From positions 19,309-83,308 of the forward strand of contig CAYVCX010000006.1 of NCBI GenBank assembly GCA_964450435.1: 64,000 nucleotides of DNA, in the 5' to 3' direction. The translations under genes and the position numbers were made by a program. Every line of letters starts with the position of its first letter. The stretch's first letter is position 1. This document shows positions 34,557 through 42,730 of the stretch, piece by piece. The stretch is from SKLM01 sp964450435 (GTDB lineage: Bacteria; Chloroflexota; Anaerolineae; B4-G1). The notes under the pieces were generated by a model. That model was not told where the DNA came from and did not search any database. It worked only from the letters and a program-made list of their open reading frames with translations.

Positions 34557-35381
34557 ATGGAGGCGAATCAGGGGGTTGTGCGTGAGGTCAGTGGGCCTCT
34601 CGAGAAGAAGTCGCTGAGGAACGAGGTCTTCGAGTGGCTATATCGGCGAATCGTCAGTGGCAAGTACTCTCCGGGGGAGTGGCTGCGTCAGGAAGAGATC
34701 GCGAACGAGCTGGACGTTAGTCCGACGCCTGTTCGGGAAGCGTTGGACAAACTTGCAGCAGCGGGGCTTGCTGAGCGGATTCCCTATCGGGGGGTGCGGG
34801 TTGCTCAGCCTACCACGAGGGAGATTGCTGACGCCTACGTCCTTCGCCTGCTCCTCGAGGTCACGGCTGCCCGATTGGCAGCGTTCAATGTCTCGCAGGA
34901 GCAGGCCGCGTCGCTCAGCTCTGTGCTTCGCAGGACGGCACAGGTTCTGGCATCGGATGATGTGTCTGCGTATCAGCACTTGAACACACAGCTCCACCGC
35001 GAGATCGCCGCGGCCACCGGAAACCGGCTATTGGGCAGGCTCTGTGAATTCGCCATCAACGGGTTTCCAGGCTGGATGGTCTACGGGGACCTGCTGGAAC
35101 AGCCGGATCTGCACCGAAGCGCCCTGGAACAGGACTTCAGAGAGCATCGGGTCCTGGTCGAGTCGATTGTTGGCCGGAAGCCCGATGAAGCGTCGCGCCG
35201 GGCACTGGAGCACATACAGAGCGTCGGGGAGGAGTTGGTGGTGTGGGCTGGTGTGCCGAGAGATCTCCTGGAGGAGAAAGTGGGGGAGATCCAAGCATTG
35301 CTGCCGCTCAGGTCGCGGGGAAGGCGTGGAGCTGAATGCCTGTTCGATATCACGCTCGAAGAAGCGAGTGATTCGACGTGA
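34557..35381 (+). CDS. GntR-family regulator with FCD domain
   Basis: A 274-residue protein (ATG 34557; TTG 34551 is an alternative). The N-terminal winged helix reads GEWLRQEEIANELDVSPTPVREALDKLAAAGL followed by a short wing. The C-terminal all-helical FCD effector domain begins about residue 90 (DAYVLRLLLEVTAARLAA) and has the metal-binding-type histidines NTQLHREIAAATGN and DFREHRVLVESI. FadR-type regulators bind carboxylate ligands and often control catabolic and uptake genes. It is located between the mttC gene and an amino-acid ABC transporter, and its target may be the palindrome at 31713-31728. Confidence 0.9.
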   Translation: MEANQGVVREVSGPLEKKSLRNEVFEWLYRRIVSGKYSPGEWLRQEEIANELDVSPTPVREALDKLAAAGLAERIPYRGVRVAQPTTREIADAYVLRLLLEVTAARLAAFNVSQEQAASLSSVLRRTAQVLASDDVSAYQHLNTQLHREIAAATGNRLLGRLCEFAINGFPGWMVYGDLLEQPDLHRSALEQDFREHRVLVESIVGRKPDEASRRALEHIQSVGEELVVWAGVPRDLLEEKVGEIQALLPLRSRGRRGAECLFDITLEEASDST

Positions 35382-35471
35382 CGATCCGGGTCTGTGCAGA
35401 TCCTTTCTCTGGTCTGGTCCTTTCTCCGGTGTTCTACGGGCACGGTACCTTCGATTGTGTTTTGATCACGT

Positions 35472-35483
35472 GTGAGCGCTCAC
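35472..35483. promoter_or_regulatory. LacI-type operator-like palindrome
   Basis: GTGAGCGCTCAC is a perfect 12-bp palindrome identical to the core of the ideal lac operator, flanked here by different outer bases. LacI/GalR-family repressors recognise such sites with a central CG pair. No LacI-family gene is present in the window, so the cognate factor would be elsewhere. The site is about 340 bases before the binding-protein gene. The rest of 35382-35810 holds the promoter at 35700 and nothing else clear. Confidence 0.4.
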
Positions 35484-35699
35484 GTATTCGCCGTTCTATC
35501 AGTCTCAGGCGCACGTCCGGACTGACGTTTCACGCTCATTGAGTCATGCGAGAGCCTGCTAAGATGGATCGATGATAGGTTGCTTGAAGCCCTTTGAGAC
35601 GAATCCACAGGCTGATTGATGCACTGCTCTGCGAGATGTGATTGCAGAGGCTGTATGACCTCGAAGGATGATAGAGCCCTGCTCATCTGCACCCGGCAT

Positions 35700-35728
35700 T
35701 TGACTTCGAGTGGTTGCGGTGCTAGAAT
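35700..35728 (+). promoter_or_regulatory. Promoter of the amino-acid ABC transporter operon
   Basis: TTGACT (35700-35705), exactly 17 bases, TAGAAT (35723-35728). This places the start of transcription about 75 bases before the binding-protein start codon. Confidence 0.6.
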
Positions 35729-35810
35729 ATTCGGTCTCAGGCACCGCCGTCCCCGTACCTACTAGGGCGCAAACGTTTTCGCAAGTACCTTTAGATTCAG
35801 GAGGAGAAAC

Positions 35811-36638
35811 ATGAGGAAGGCGTCCGCAGTCGTACTGTTCGCCATCGTGGTGGGTCTGATACTCACTGCGTGTGCTCCGACTCCCGGTGAGGAACCCCTG
35901 GCGTGTCCGACGTGCCCCCCAACGGGGGTGGTTACCGACCTTGGTGGCCGAGAGATCACCGTTCCCCTGGACATGGCGTATCCTCCGTTCAGCTACGCGG
36001 ATGCAGAGACGGACGAGCCAGTGGGCTTCGATCTTGACTTCTGGAACGCGGTTTGCGACAAACTGAATTGCACACCAAACTTCGTGACAGCTTCCTGGGA
36101 GGGCTTCTTCGAGGCGATGGCGGCCGGCGAGTATGACGTCGGCGAAGGCGGGCTCACCCTGACGCTGGCGCGGGCTCTGAGAATCGACACCTCTATGCCC
36201 TACTGCGAGTACGGGCAGGTGATCCTCAAGCGAGCCGACGATGACAGTCCTGCGTTTGAGGACGAGGAAAGCTTCGTGGCCTCGGACTTGAACGTTGGGA
36301 CCCAGATCGGGACGACGAACGAAATCGCTGGAATTAGGCTGGTCGGCGAGGACAGGGTGGTGAGCTACGAGACCTATGATATGCCGGTGTTGTCTCTGCT
36401 TACCGGCGATGTCGACTCCGTCATCATCGACGAGGTCGCGGCCGTTGGCTTCATGCGGGAGCATCCGGGTGAGATGGAGGTTGCTTTCGCGGCCACGGGC
36501 GGCGAGTTCTTGGTCATCTACTTCCCGCCCAAGAGTGAGCTATTGGCCCCGGTCAACTGGGCCATCAAGGAGATGTTCGAAGACGGCACGATGGACGAGA
36601 TTTGCGAGGAGTGGATCATGCGGCCGTGCTCGCCCTAG
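35811..36638 (+). CDS. Polar amino-acid ABC transporter substrate-binding lipoprotein
   Basis: A 275-residue protein with a lipoprotein signal (lipobox LTAC, Cys21), preceded by AGGAGGAG. The mature part is a family 3 solute-binding protein: DMAYPPFSYAD, VGFDLDFWNAVCDKLNC, WEGFFEAMAAGEYDV and VGTQIGTTNEIAG. It would be tethered outside the membrane and deliver a polar amino acid or derivative to the permease encoded next. The family binds charged or polar amino acids through an Arg/Asp pair; the ligand cannot be read. Given the neighbouring methyltransferases, a methylated amino acid or betaine is plausible. Confidence 0.92.
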   Translation: MRKASAVVLFAIVVGLILTACAPTPGEEPLACPTCPPTGVVTDLGGREITVPLDMAYPPFSYADAETDEPVGFDLDFWNAVCDKLNCTPNFVTASWEGFFEAMAAGEYDVGEGGLTLTLARALRIDTSMPYCEYGQVILKRADDDSPAFEDEESFVASDLNVGTQIGTTNEIAGIRLVGEDRVVSYETYDMPVLSLLTGDVDSVIIDEVAAVGFMREHPGEMEVAFAATGGEFLVIYFPPKSELLAPVNWAIKEMFEDGTMDEICEEWIMRPCSP

Positions 36639-36688
36639 GCCGAGCAACGCCTGCGGCGGGTCCAGGCGGATCTCGAGGGGACGAACAG

Positions 36689-36720
36689 CGCGGGGCGTCT
36701 GCGCGCCCTGACGCCCCGCG
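36689..36720 (+). terminator. Attenuating hairpin between binding-protein and permease genes
   Basis: CGCGGGGCGTC (36689-36699) pairs perfectly with GACGCCCCGCG (36710-36720) around a 10-base loop. Only scattered T follows. Hairpins of this kind, located after the binding-protein gene, commonly stabilise its mRNA or partly terminate, so that more binding protein than permease is made. The rest of 36639-36917 shows no gene. Confidence 0.6.
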
Positions 36721-36917
36721 TATCGCTTTCGTTGCTGGATGAAGCAATGAGATGCCCTCTTCGACGGCTGTGATGGACGGTTGGTTCCTGGGGGCCAGGC
36801 GTCACGATTCCCTCTCCCAAGCGCAGGTGGGTATTTCCCTCAGTGGGCCTGTGGCTGGTGCCGGGCATGAGGGCTGTGGGATGGGTTGCGGTGCCGCTTC
36901 CAAGAAAGGAGTGATTG

Positions 36918-37793
36918 GTGGCTATTCAACGCAAGGAAGGCAGCAGGACGGCTCCCCAATTGGTGCCCGGGACTGGAAGGCTGTCCGAACTGCCTTGGTG
37001 GACCCTGATCGTCCTCCTGTTGGGCGTCATCATGGTCTACTTCATCATCGCGCGTCCGCTTTACCGGGCAGCGTTTGTGTTTATCGTGAAGGGTATGCGG
37101 CTGACGGCTGTCGCCAGCCTGGTTTCTTTCGCCATTGCCCTGTTGCTCGGGTTGATCGCCGGGCTGGGACGTGTCTCGAAGAACGTCTTCTTCAAGACGG
37201 TTTCCTCCTTTTACGTCGAGGTCGTTCGCGGAATCCCCATGCTGGTTCTGCTCATTTACTTCGCCTTTGTTATGACCCCCATCGCGCTTGGTTTCCTCGA
37301 GTGGTTGGGTACCGCCGTCTTTCAGAGGATACCGATTGGGGTGTTGAGAAACGTGGGAGAGGCTATGGTAGCGCTGAACATCCAGGACGTGGATATGACT
37401 ATTCGCGCTATTGCTGGGCTAGCATTTGCCTACGGGGCTTTCGAGGCCGAGGTGTTCAGGGCTGGAATCGAATCCATTGCCAGAGGCCAGATGGAAGCAG
37501 CGCGATCGCTGGGCATGAGCTATGCCCAAGCGATGCGCTATGTGATCCTTCCGCAGGCGATCAGAAGGGTCCTGCCTCCCTTTGGCAATGACTTCATCGC
37601 GATGGTAAAGGACTCGTCTCTGGTCTCGGCTCTGGCCGTCGCTGACGTCACCCACCTGGGCAAGCTCCATCGGGCGAGAACCTTCCGTACTTTTGAGACT
37701 TGGAATACGGTGACCTTCCTCTATCTTATCACCACGCTTAGTCTGTCGGCGCTGGTCAAGCTCTTGGAAAGGAGGATGGCCTTTGAAGAATAG
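36918..37793 (+). CDS. Polar amino-acid ABC transporter permease (HisM/GlnP-like)
   Basis: A 291-residue integral membrane protein. GTG 36918 is chosen because GGAG is spaced better than for TTG 36915. Hydrophobic helices begin at about residue 25 (WTLIVLLLGVIMVYFIIA). The family's VEVVRGIPMLVLLIYF motif is seen, and the EAA coupling loop reads EAARSLGMSYAQAMRYVILPQAIRRVLPPFGNDFIAM. It forms the channel for the binding protein encoded upstream and contacts the ATPase encoded next, whose start overlaps its end. The insertion between the first half and the EAA loop is somewhat longer than in HisM. Confidence 0.94.
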   Translation: MAIQRKEGSRTAPQLVPGTGRLSELPWWTLIVLLLGVIMVYFIIARPLYRAAFVFIVKGMRLTAVASLVSFAIALLLGLIAGLGRVSKNVFFKTVSSFYVEVVRGIPMLVLLIYFAFVMTPIALGFLEWLGTAVFQRIPIGVLRNVGEAMVALNIQDVDMTIRAIAGLAFAYGAFEAEVFRAGIESIARGQMEAARSLGMSYAQAMRYVILPQAIRRVLPPFGNDFIAMVKDSSLVSALAVADVTHLGKLHRARTFRTFETWNTVTFLYLITTLSLSALVKLLERRMAFEE

Positions 37794-38550
37794 GACGGCG
37801 AGACCCGTGTCTATGGATGACGAGATCATCAGAATGGAACGTGTCCGCAAGAGCTTCGGCGAGACGGTGGCTCTGGACGGGGTCAGTCTGACGGTCCAGA
37901 GGGGAGGGGTGTGCTTTATCTTCGGGCCCAGTGGTGGGGGCAAGAGCACCTTGCTACGCTGCATCAACCGCCTGGAGGTACCGGATGCAGGCACGATCAT
38001 TGTCGATGGCATCTCCGTCACGGACAGACGGACCGACATCAACAAACTGCGTGCCGAGGTAGGGATGGTTTTCCAGCTCTTCAATCTGTTTCCGCACCTG
38101 ACGGCCCTGGAGAACATCACGCTCGCTCAGGAGCAGGTGCTTGAACGCTCGAAACAGGAGGCCGAACGAGTTGCTCGTGATCTCTTGAGCAGGGTGGGAA
38201 TTCCAGAGAAGGCCCAGTCTCGTCCCAGCGAGTTGTCCGGCGGGGAGAAGCAAAGAGTTGCCATCGCGCGAGCCCTCGCTATGAATCCTGCAGTCATGCT
38301 CTTCGATGAGCCGACGTCGGCCCTCGACGCTGAGATGATCCAGGAGGTATTGGACGTGATGTTGGACCTAGCTGAGGAAGGAATGACCATGGTCGTCGTG
38401 TCACACGAGATGGGTTTCGCCAGAGCGACCGCCGACCGGATGGTCTTCCTGGACGCAGGGCAGATTGTCGAGGAGGGGCCAACGGAGGAGATCTTCGAGA
38501 ACCCGCAGGAGGAGAGGACGAAGCAGTTCATGAGTCAGATCCTTCACTAG
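37783..38550 (+). CDS. Polar amino-acid ABC transporter ATP-binding protein (GlnQ/HisP-like)
   Basis: A 255-residue ATPase. TTG 37783 is preferred because AAAGGAGG precedes it at the right distance and it overlaps the permease stop by 11 bases; ATG 37813 has no such site. Walker A is GPSGGGKSTLLR, the Q-loop GMVFQLFNLFPHLTALENI, the signature LSGGEKQRVAIARALAM, Walker B VMLFDEPTSALDAEM, and the switch histidine VVSHEMGFA. All are those of the polar amino-acid subfamily. It energises uptake with the preceding permease and lipoprotein. Confidence 0.96.
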   Translation: MKNRTARPVSMDDEIIRMERVRKSFGETVALDGVSLTVQRGGVCFIFGPSGGGKSTLLRCINRLEVPDAGTIIVDGISVTDRRTDINKLRAEVGMVFQLFNLFPHLTALENITLAQEQVLERSKQEAERVARDLLSRVGIPEKAQSRPSELSGGEKQRVAIARALAMNPAVMLFDEPTSALDAEMIQEVLDVMLDLAEEGMTMVVVSHEMGFARATADRMVFLDAGQIVEEGPTEEIFENPQEERTKQFMSQILH

Positions 38551-38802
38551 TCGCCGCGCAGAGTATCCTTCTCCAGTTTGTCTCGCCCTCAGGTGCCCCA
38601 ATCCGAACTCGCCTTTCATCTGACCTCTGCTGTCGCGCGCTCAGCGATCCTTGAATCGGAGTTGATGCAGGGAGGAGCATCGGGCTGGGGTTCTGTGCTT
38701 CCCCTGTGGGGCCTGAGAGCAGCCGGCGGTCTTGCACGTGGCAAGGTTGTGCCCTGAGCTGGCTTCGTCCTCGACAACACCACGGTTCAGAAGGAGGGAG
38801 AC

Positions 38803-39873
38803 GTGCGAATCCGAGTAGACTGCGAAAGGATCCGTGACAATGCGGAAGCCATCGTCGCTCTGTGTGCATCCAGAGGTATTGACGTTGTGGGTGTGACGAA
38901 GGCGTGTTGTGGTCATCCAGCGGTCGCGCGAGCCATGCTTGGTGGAGGCGTGCAGTACCTGGCAGACGCTCAACTGACGAACGTGCGGCGCCTGCGCCGG
39001 GGTGGCATTGACGTGGACGTGATGCTCCTTCGCCTGCCGTGCATCAGCGAGGCCGAGGATGTTGTGAGACTGACACAGATCAGTCTTAACTCGGAGGTGG
39101 AGACGGTGCGTGCGCTCTCTGATGCTGCGCAAGGGTGTGGCGTGGAGCATCGGGTCATCTTGATGATAGAGACGGGCGATCGTCGTGAGGGCGTGATGCC
39201 GGAGGATGCGCTGGACGCAGCTCGAGCCATGATGGACCTTCCTGGTATCAGACTGGCGGGCCTAGGGACGAACCTTGCCTGCATCGGTGGCGTACTGCCC
39301 ACCCAGGAGAACGCGCAACGCTTCGTCGACGTATCCGAAGAGATTGAGAGCGCCTTGGGCTTCCGCTTCGAGATTCTATCCGGTGGACATACGTCTAATC
39401 TGGATCTGGTGGTAGACGATGAGATGCCTTCCCGGGTTAATCAGCTTCGAATTGGCGAAGGTATTCTGCTCGGTGTGAACAGCACCACGGGCAATTCCCT
39501 GCCGTGTCCTTATCAGGACGCATTCACCATATCCGCGGAGGTCGTTGAGGTGATGACCAAGCCCTCGCTGCCGGAGGGCGAGCCGGCGGTTGACGCCTTC
39601 GGCCGCGAACCAAGCTGGGAAGACCACGGACTGCGGAGACGCGCCATTCTTGCTCTTGGCGAGCAATACGTCTATACGGCTGGGCTGCGGCCCACGCGCA
39701 ACGGGGTGACTTACGTGGGTGCCAGCTCCGACCATATGGTGGTGGATGTGACCGAGGCAGAGCCCCCGGTGAAATTGGGTGATGAACTGACCTTTGACCC
39801 GATATATGCCTCTGTGGCGACGGCTATGGCGAGCGTGGGCCTCGACCTGGACATCAGATCGGCTGATGTCTGA
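38803..39873 (+). CDS. Alanine/ornithine-racemase-like PLP enzyme
   Basis: A 356-residue fold-type III PLP protein. GTG 38803 follows AAGGAGGGAG. PLP Lys33 lies in GVTKACCGHP, and the barrel continues with LGGGVQYLADAQLTNVRRL, LMIETGDRREG and EILSGGHTSNLD; a LRIGEGILLG block matches the PLP-phosphate region. The KxxCG pattern and length recall ornithine/lysine-type racemases rather than biosynthetic alanine racemase, but substrate is uncertain. Downstream of an amino-acid importer, it could convert the imported or demethylated amino acid to the form used by later enzymes. Confidence 0.82.
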   Translation: MRIRVDCERIRDNAEAIVALCASRGIDVVGVTKACCGHPAVARAMLGGGVQYLADAQLTNVRRLRRGGIDVDVMLLRLPCISEAEDVVRLTQISLNSEVETVRALSDAAQGCGVEHRVILMIETGDRREGVMPEDALDAARAMMDLPGIRLAGLGTNLACIGGVLPTQENAQRFVDVSEEIESALGFRFEILSGGHTSNLDLVVDDEMPSRVNQLRIGEGILLGVNSTTGNSLPCPYQDAFTISAEVVEVMTKPSLPEGEPAVDAFGREPSWEDHGLRRRAILALGEQYVYTAGLRPTRNGVTYVGASSDHMVVDVTEAEPPVKLGDELTFDPIYASVATAMASVGLDLDIRSADV

Positions 39874-40163
39874 GCTGCAGCAGGACGTTGGCGGGCTAGC
39901 GGCCGTTTGTCTTGCCGGGGGCAGTCCCCCGGGGTGAGGTAATGGCAGGCGTTCGGGCCTTCAGTATGCCTGGGTACCTCGAAGACCTCAGACAGCGAGC
40001 GCAGCGGAAATCTCGCGTGCGACGAGACCGACGAGTTCTCAACCCGCCGAAGGTTGTGCTTAGTCCAATCCACGGTCCATGTCTCTCCCAGCAGGCCGTT
40101 GATCTGTTCCTAGCCATCGCTAGGCCACCTGCGCAGGTCATCAGTCTAGTCGGAGGAACCAGT

Positions 40164-40493
40164 ATGAGATGGCTGACTACGGGTGACAGCTTGAGAGGAA
40201 AGCTGATCTGGTGGTTGTTGTTTCTGAGAATTCCCTTCTGGTATCTTGCGTTGGTACTTGGATTGATCCCTCCCTTACGCGGGCGTGGTCTTTTCACCGC
40301 TATTGAACTTGTCGGGACAAGTTGTCTGATCGCGGCATTGATCTACCTAGAGCGCGAACGATTGAGCGACTATCATATTGACCCGATCTTCCTTTGGATG
40401 TTTGTGCTTGGAAAACCGATCGAGTTTGTGATGCTCGTGGCTGGGCTTGGGACGCGATCCTCGGTGAAGCCTATCTACGGAGGATACATCTAG
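40164..40493 (+). CDS. Small membrane protein
   Basis: A 109-residue protein starting at ATG 40164 behind GGAGG. It has three or four hydrophobic segments (LIWWLLFLRIPFWYLALVLG, then FTAIELVGTSCLIAALIYLE and LWMFVLGKPIEFVMLVAGL). The ERERLSDYHI segment recalls CPBP/CAAX-protease relatives, of which this could be an N-terminal remnant. It lacks the catalytic EExxxR motif. No function is assigned. The intervals on both sides (39874-40163 and 40494-40782) show no other gene. Confidence 0.55.
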   Translation: MRWLTTGDSLRGKLIWWLLFLRIPFWYLALVLGLIPPLRGRGLFTAIELVGTSCLIAALIYLERERLSDYHIDPIFLWMFVLGKPIEFVMLVAGLGTRSSVKPIYGGYI

Positions 40494-40782
40494 CCAACAA
40501 ATGGTGTGGGGCAATTGATGGCTGGGCTGATGATGAACTAGGTGTTGAGATCTGGTGAGTCTCAAGCGCTGAAGGGAAACGCTCTGGAGAGGTAGCGAGA
40601 ACATGGTAGCCTAGCCTGCGTATGCACCGGACGCGGCTAAGCCGCAGTCGGCGGCGATGCACATTGGGCCCCGGTTTAGGTCGATGGGATGTCGTCGCGC
40701 AGATGCCGCGCGGCTGATGCTCATCGTTTGCTCACCCAATGTCCTTGTCTCGAGATAGATGGTGGGGAGTCGGCTACACCAG

Positions 40783-42225
40783 ATGAACAGCGAAGTGAAC
40801 ACTGCAATCACAGAACAACAGGTCCTTGATGACATCCGCCGCGACGAACGCCAGCGAGTGGAGTTCAAGTGGGGCCTTATCAAGACTGGCGACCTGGCTG
40901 AGACGATTATGGCCTTTGCAAATGCTGAGGGCGGCATCATCTACCTAGGTGTCGCTGAAGGGCCGCCCCCTCGTCTTAGTGGCCGGATCAAGCAGGTGAC
41001 CAAGCAATACCTTGACAATATCCACCGTGCTGCGCGAGACATCTTGGTGCCGCCGGTGCGAGACGTGGACATCCAAGAGATCGAGGTAGAGGGAAAGAAC
41101 GTGCTGGCCATCGTCGTGCCTCGCTCAGATCGTGTCCATCAGCATCGAAATGGCAAGATCCTCGTCCGGCGCGGCTCCGAGAACGTGGCCCTACGAGGCG
41201 AGGCGCTGGATGAGGCGTGGATACAGCGGGAACGACCCAGCCTCGATGATCGGCCGGTGATGGATGCCAATCTTGAAGACCTGGATCCTGATCGGGTCGG
41301 GTGGTACCTCGGACGGGCGGTTGAGGAGCGAGGGCTGCCTGTCGATCACTCGCTATCGCTGGAGGAGAATCTCACCCGTCTGAATGCCGTCTTCCGTGAC
41401 GGAAACGATCTAGTCCCCCGAGTCGCAGGTGTGCTGCTCTTCGGCCGCGATCCTCAGCGGTTTGTGCCTCAGAGTGAGGTGCGATTGGCTCGTTTCCAGG
41501 GTGCGTCCTCCGTCAACTTCATTGACCGACTGGAATGCCGGGGAACGCTACCGGAGATGATCGACGAGGCGGAGCGGTTCGTCAAGCGCAACACCAGAGT
41601 AGCGGCCAAGATTGTTGGCTTTGAGAGGCGGGAGATCACGGAGTATCCCTACTCAGCCGTCCGAGAGGCCATTACCAATGCCGTGACGCACCGCGACTAC
41701 TGGAGGAGCGGTACTGAAGTGCGGGTCTCAATCTTCGCCGACCGCATCGAGGTGCAGAGCCCCGGGCGCCTTCCACCGCCGCTGACCCTGGCCACCTTGG
41801 GCGAGGAGCATGTCTTGCGTAATGAGCTGATCGCTCAGTTGCTGTTCAACATCCACTACATCGAGCGTTGGAATACGGGCGTTGAGCGTATGCGTCGGCA
41901 GATGCGAGAGCACGGCTTGCGGGAACCGGAGTTCGAGGAGATTGGACAGGCGTTCCGAGTGACGTTCTACGGGCCTGGCGAGGACATCCTGGATTTGATC
42001 CCCGAGGAGGGCCTCACCGACCTGCAGGAGCTCGGTTTGAACGAGCGACAGGTGGAGGCATTGCGGGTGATGGTGAACGAGGGTGAGGAGATGCCCAACC
42101 GGCAGTATCGGGAGATGTTCGATGTTACGGCACGCACTGCACTGCGTGATCTGAAGGGTTTGGTAGAGGCTGGTCAGGTTCGGCAGGTGGGGCAGGGGCG
42201 TAGTGTTCGCTATGTTGCTAGGTGA
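40783..42225 (+). CDS. AlbA_2/Schlafen-type putative transcriptional regulator with ATPase-like C-terminus
   Basis: A 480-residue protein (ATG 40783; ATG 40759 has a poorer site). Residues about 20-130 match the AlbA_2 (Schlafen AAA_4) domain: QRVEFKWGL, IMAFANAEGGIIYLGV and KILVRRGSENVA. Residues 240-420 have the GHKL-like region seen in these proteins (YPYSAVREAITNAVTHRDYW, then IEVQSPGRLPPPLTL). A C-terminal winged helix (LNERQVEALRVM... NRQYREMFDVTARTALRDL) follows. Such proteins are often called ATP-dependent helicase or regulator, but their function is poorly known. It has no obvious partner and may be accessory or mobile-associated. Confidence 0.78.
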   Translation: MNSEVNTAITEQQVLDDIRRDERQRVEFKWGLIKTGDLAETIMAFANAEGGIIYLGVAEGPPPRLSGRIKQVTKQYLDNIHRAARDILVPPVRDVDIQEIEVEGKNVLAIVVPRSDRVHQHRNGKILVRRGSENVALRGEALDEAWIQRERPSLDDRPVMDANLEDLDPDRVGWYLGRAVEERGLPVDHSLSLEENLTRLNAVFRDGNDLVPRVAGVLLFGRDPQRFVPQSEVRLARFQGASSVNFIDRLECRGTLPEMIDEAERFVKRNTRVAAKIVGFERREITEYPYSAVREAITNAVTHRDYWRSGTEVRVSIFADRIEVQSPGRLPPPLTLATLGEEHVLRNELIAQLLFNIHYIERWNTGVERMRRQMREHGLREPEFEEIGQAFRVTFYGPGEDILDLIPEEGLTDLQELGLNERQVEALRVMVNEGEEMPNRQYREMFDVTARTALRDLKGLVEAGQVRQVGQGRSVRYVAR

Positions 42226-42292
42226 CTCGCGAAATGTCGTGATCAGGTGTAAAATGTCGTGATTAGTGGCGTGATTGATGCTAGGATCCCAA

Positions 42293-42730
42293 ATGGTCAC
42301 AGATGAGTTAACGCGCATTCTAGAGAAGCGTCAAGAGTGCAGGGCCGCTGGAAAAGACATTGTCCTAAGCGGATCAGATCCAACCGGTATTGATCTAACC
42401 GGTGTATTCCTGAACATTGGTGCGGACACGGGCCCCGACAGGGGCCGCCACCCATCTCATCTGAAGACCGACGACAGTCCGTCGACACGCGACGCGTATC
42501 GGGTCACGCGGCACATTCTGGATAATGCGAGAACGGTCACGGTCTCCACGCCGGAGGGTCTGTTCTATGCGCCTGCAGAGAAGCGGCCGAGGCGGTTCTT
42601 GAGCCAGATCGTAGACCGGTCAGATGATGGTAGGATGCTTCACTGGATCCCGGTTCCGGTTGGAGCTGGGATCGCCGCTCGTGCGAGCGCCGTCGAGATC
42701 AGTAGGTGTTGGGGGACTGAAAAACGTTGA
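42293..42730 (+). CDS. Hypothetical protein (uncertain)
   Basis: A possible 145-residue protein beginning MVTDELTRILEKRQECRAAG. The N-terminal half looks protein-like, but there is no recognised domain, no good ribosome-binding site, and the end overlaps the convergent sugar-transferase gene by 32 bases. Just upstream the word AAATGTCGTGAT occurs twice (42233-42264). It may be spurious or a remnant. Confidence 0.3.
   Translation: MVTDELTRILEKRQECRAAGKDIVLSGSDPTGIDLTGVFLNIGADTGPDRGRHPSHLKTDDSPSTRDAYRVTRHILDNARTVTVSTPEGLFYAPAEKRPRRFLSQIVDRSDDGRMLHWIPVPVGAGIAARASAVEISRCWGTEKR

Noticed and set aside
40494..40782. Mobile-element end near the AlbA_2-type gene
   Set aside because: No terminal inverted repeats, target duplication or transposase remnant could be found.
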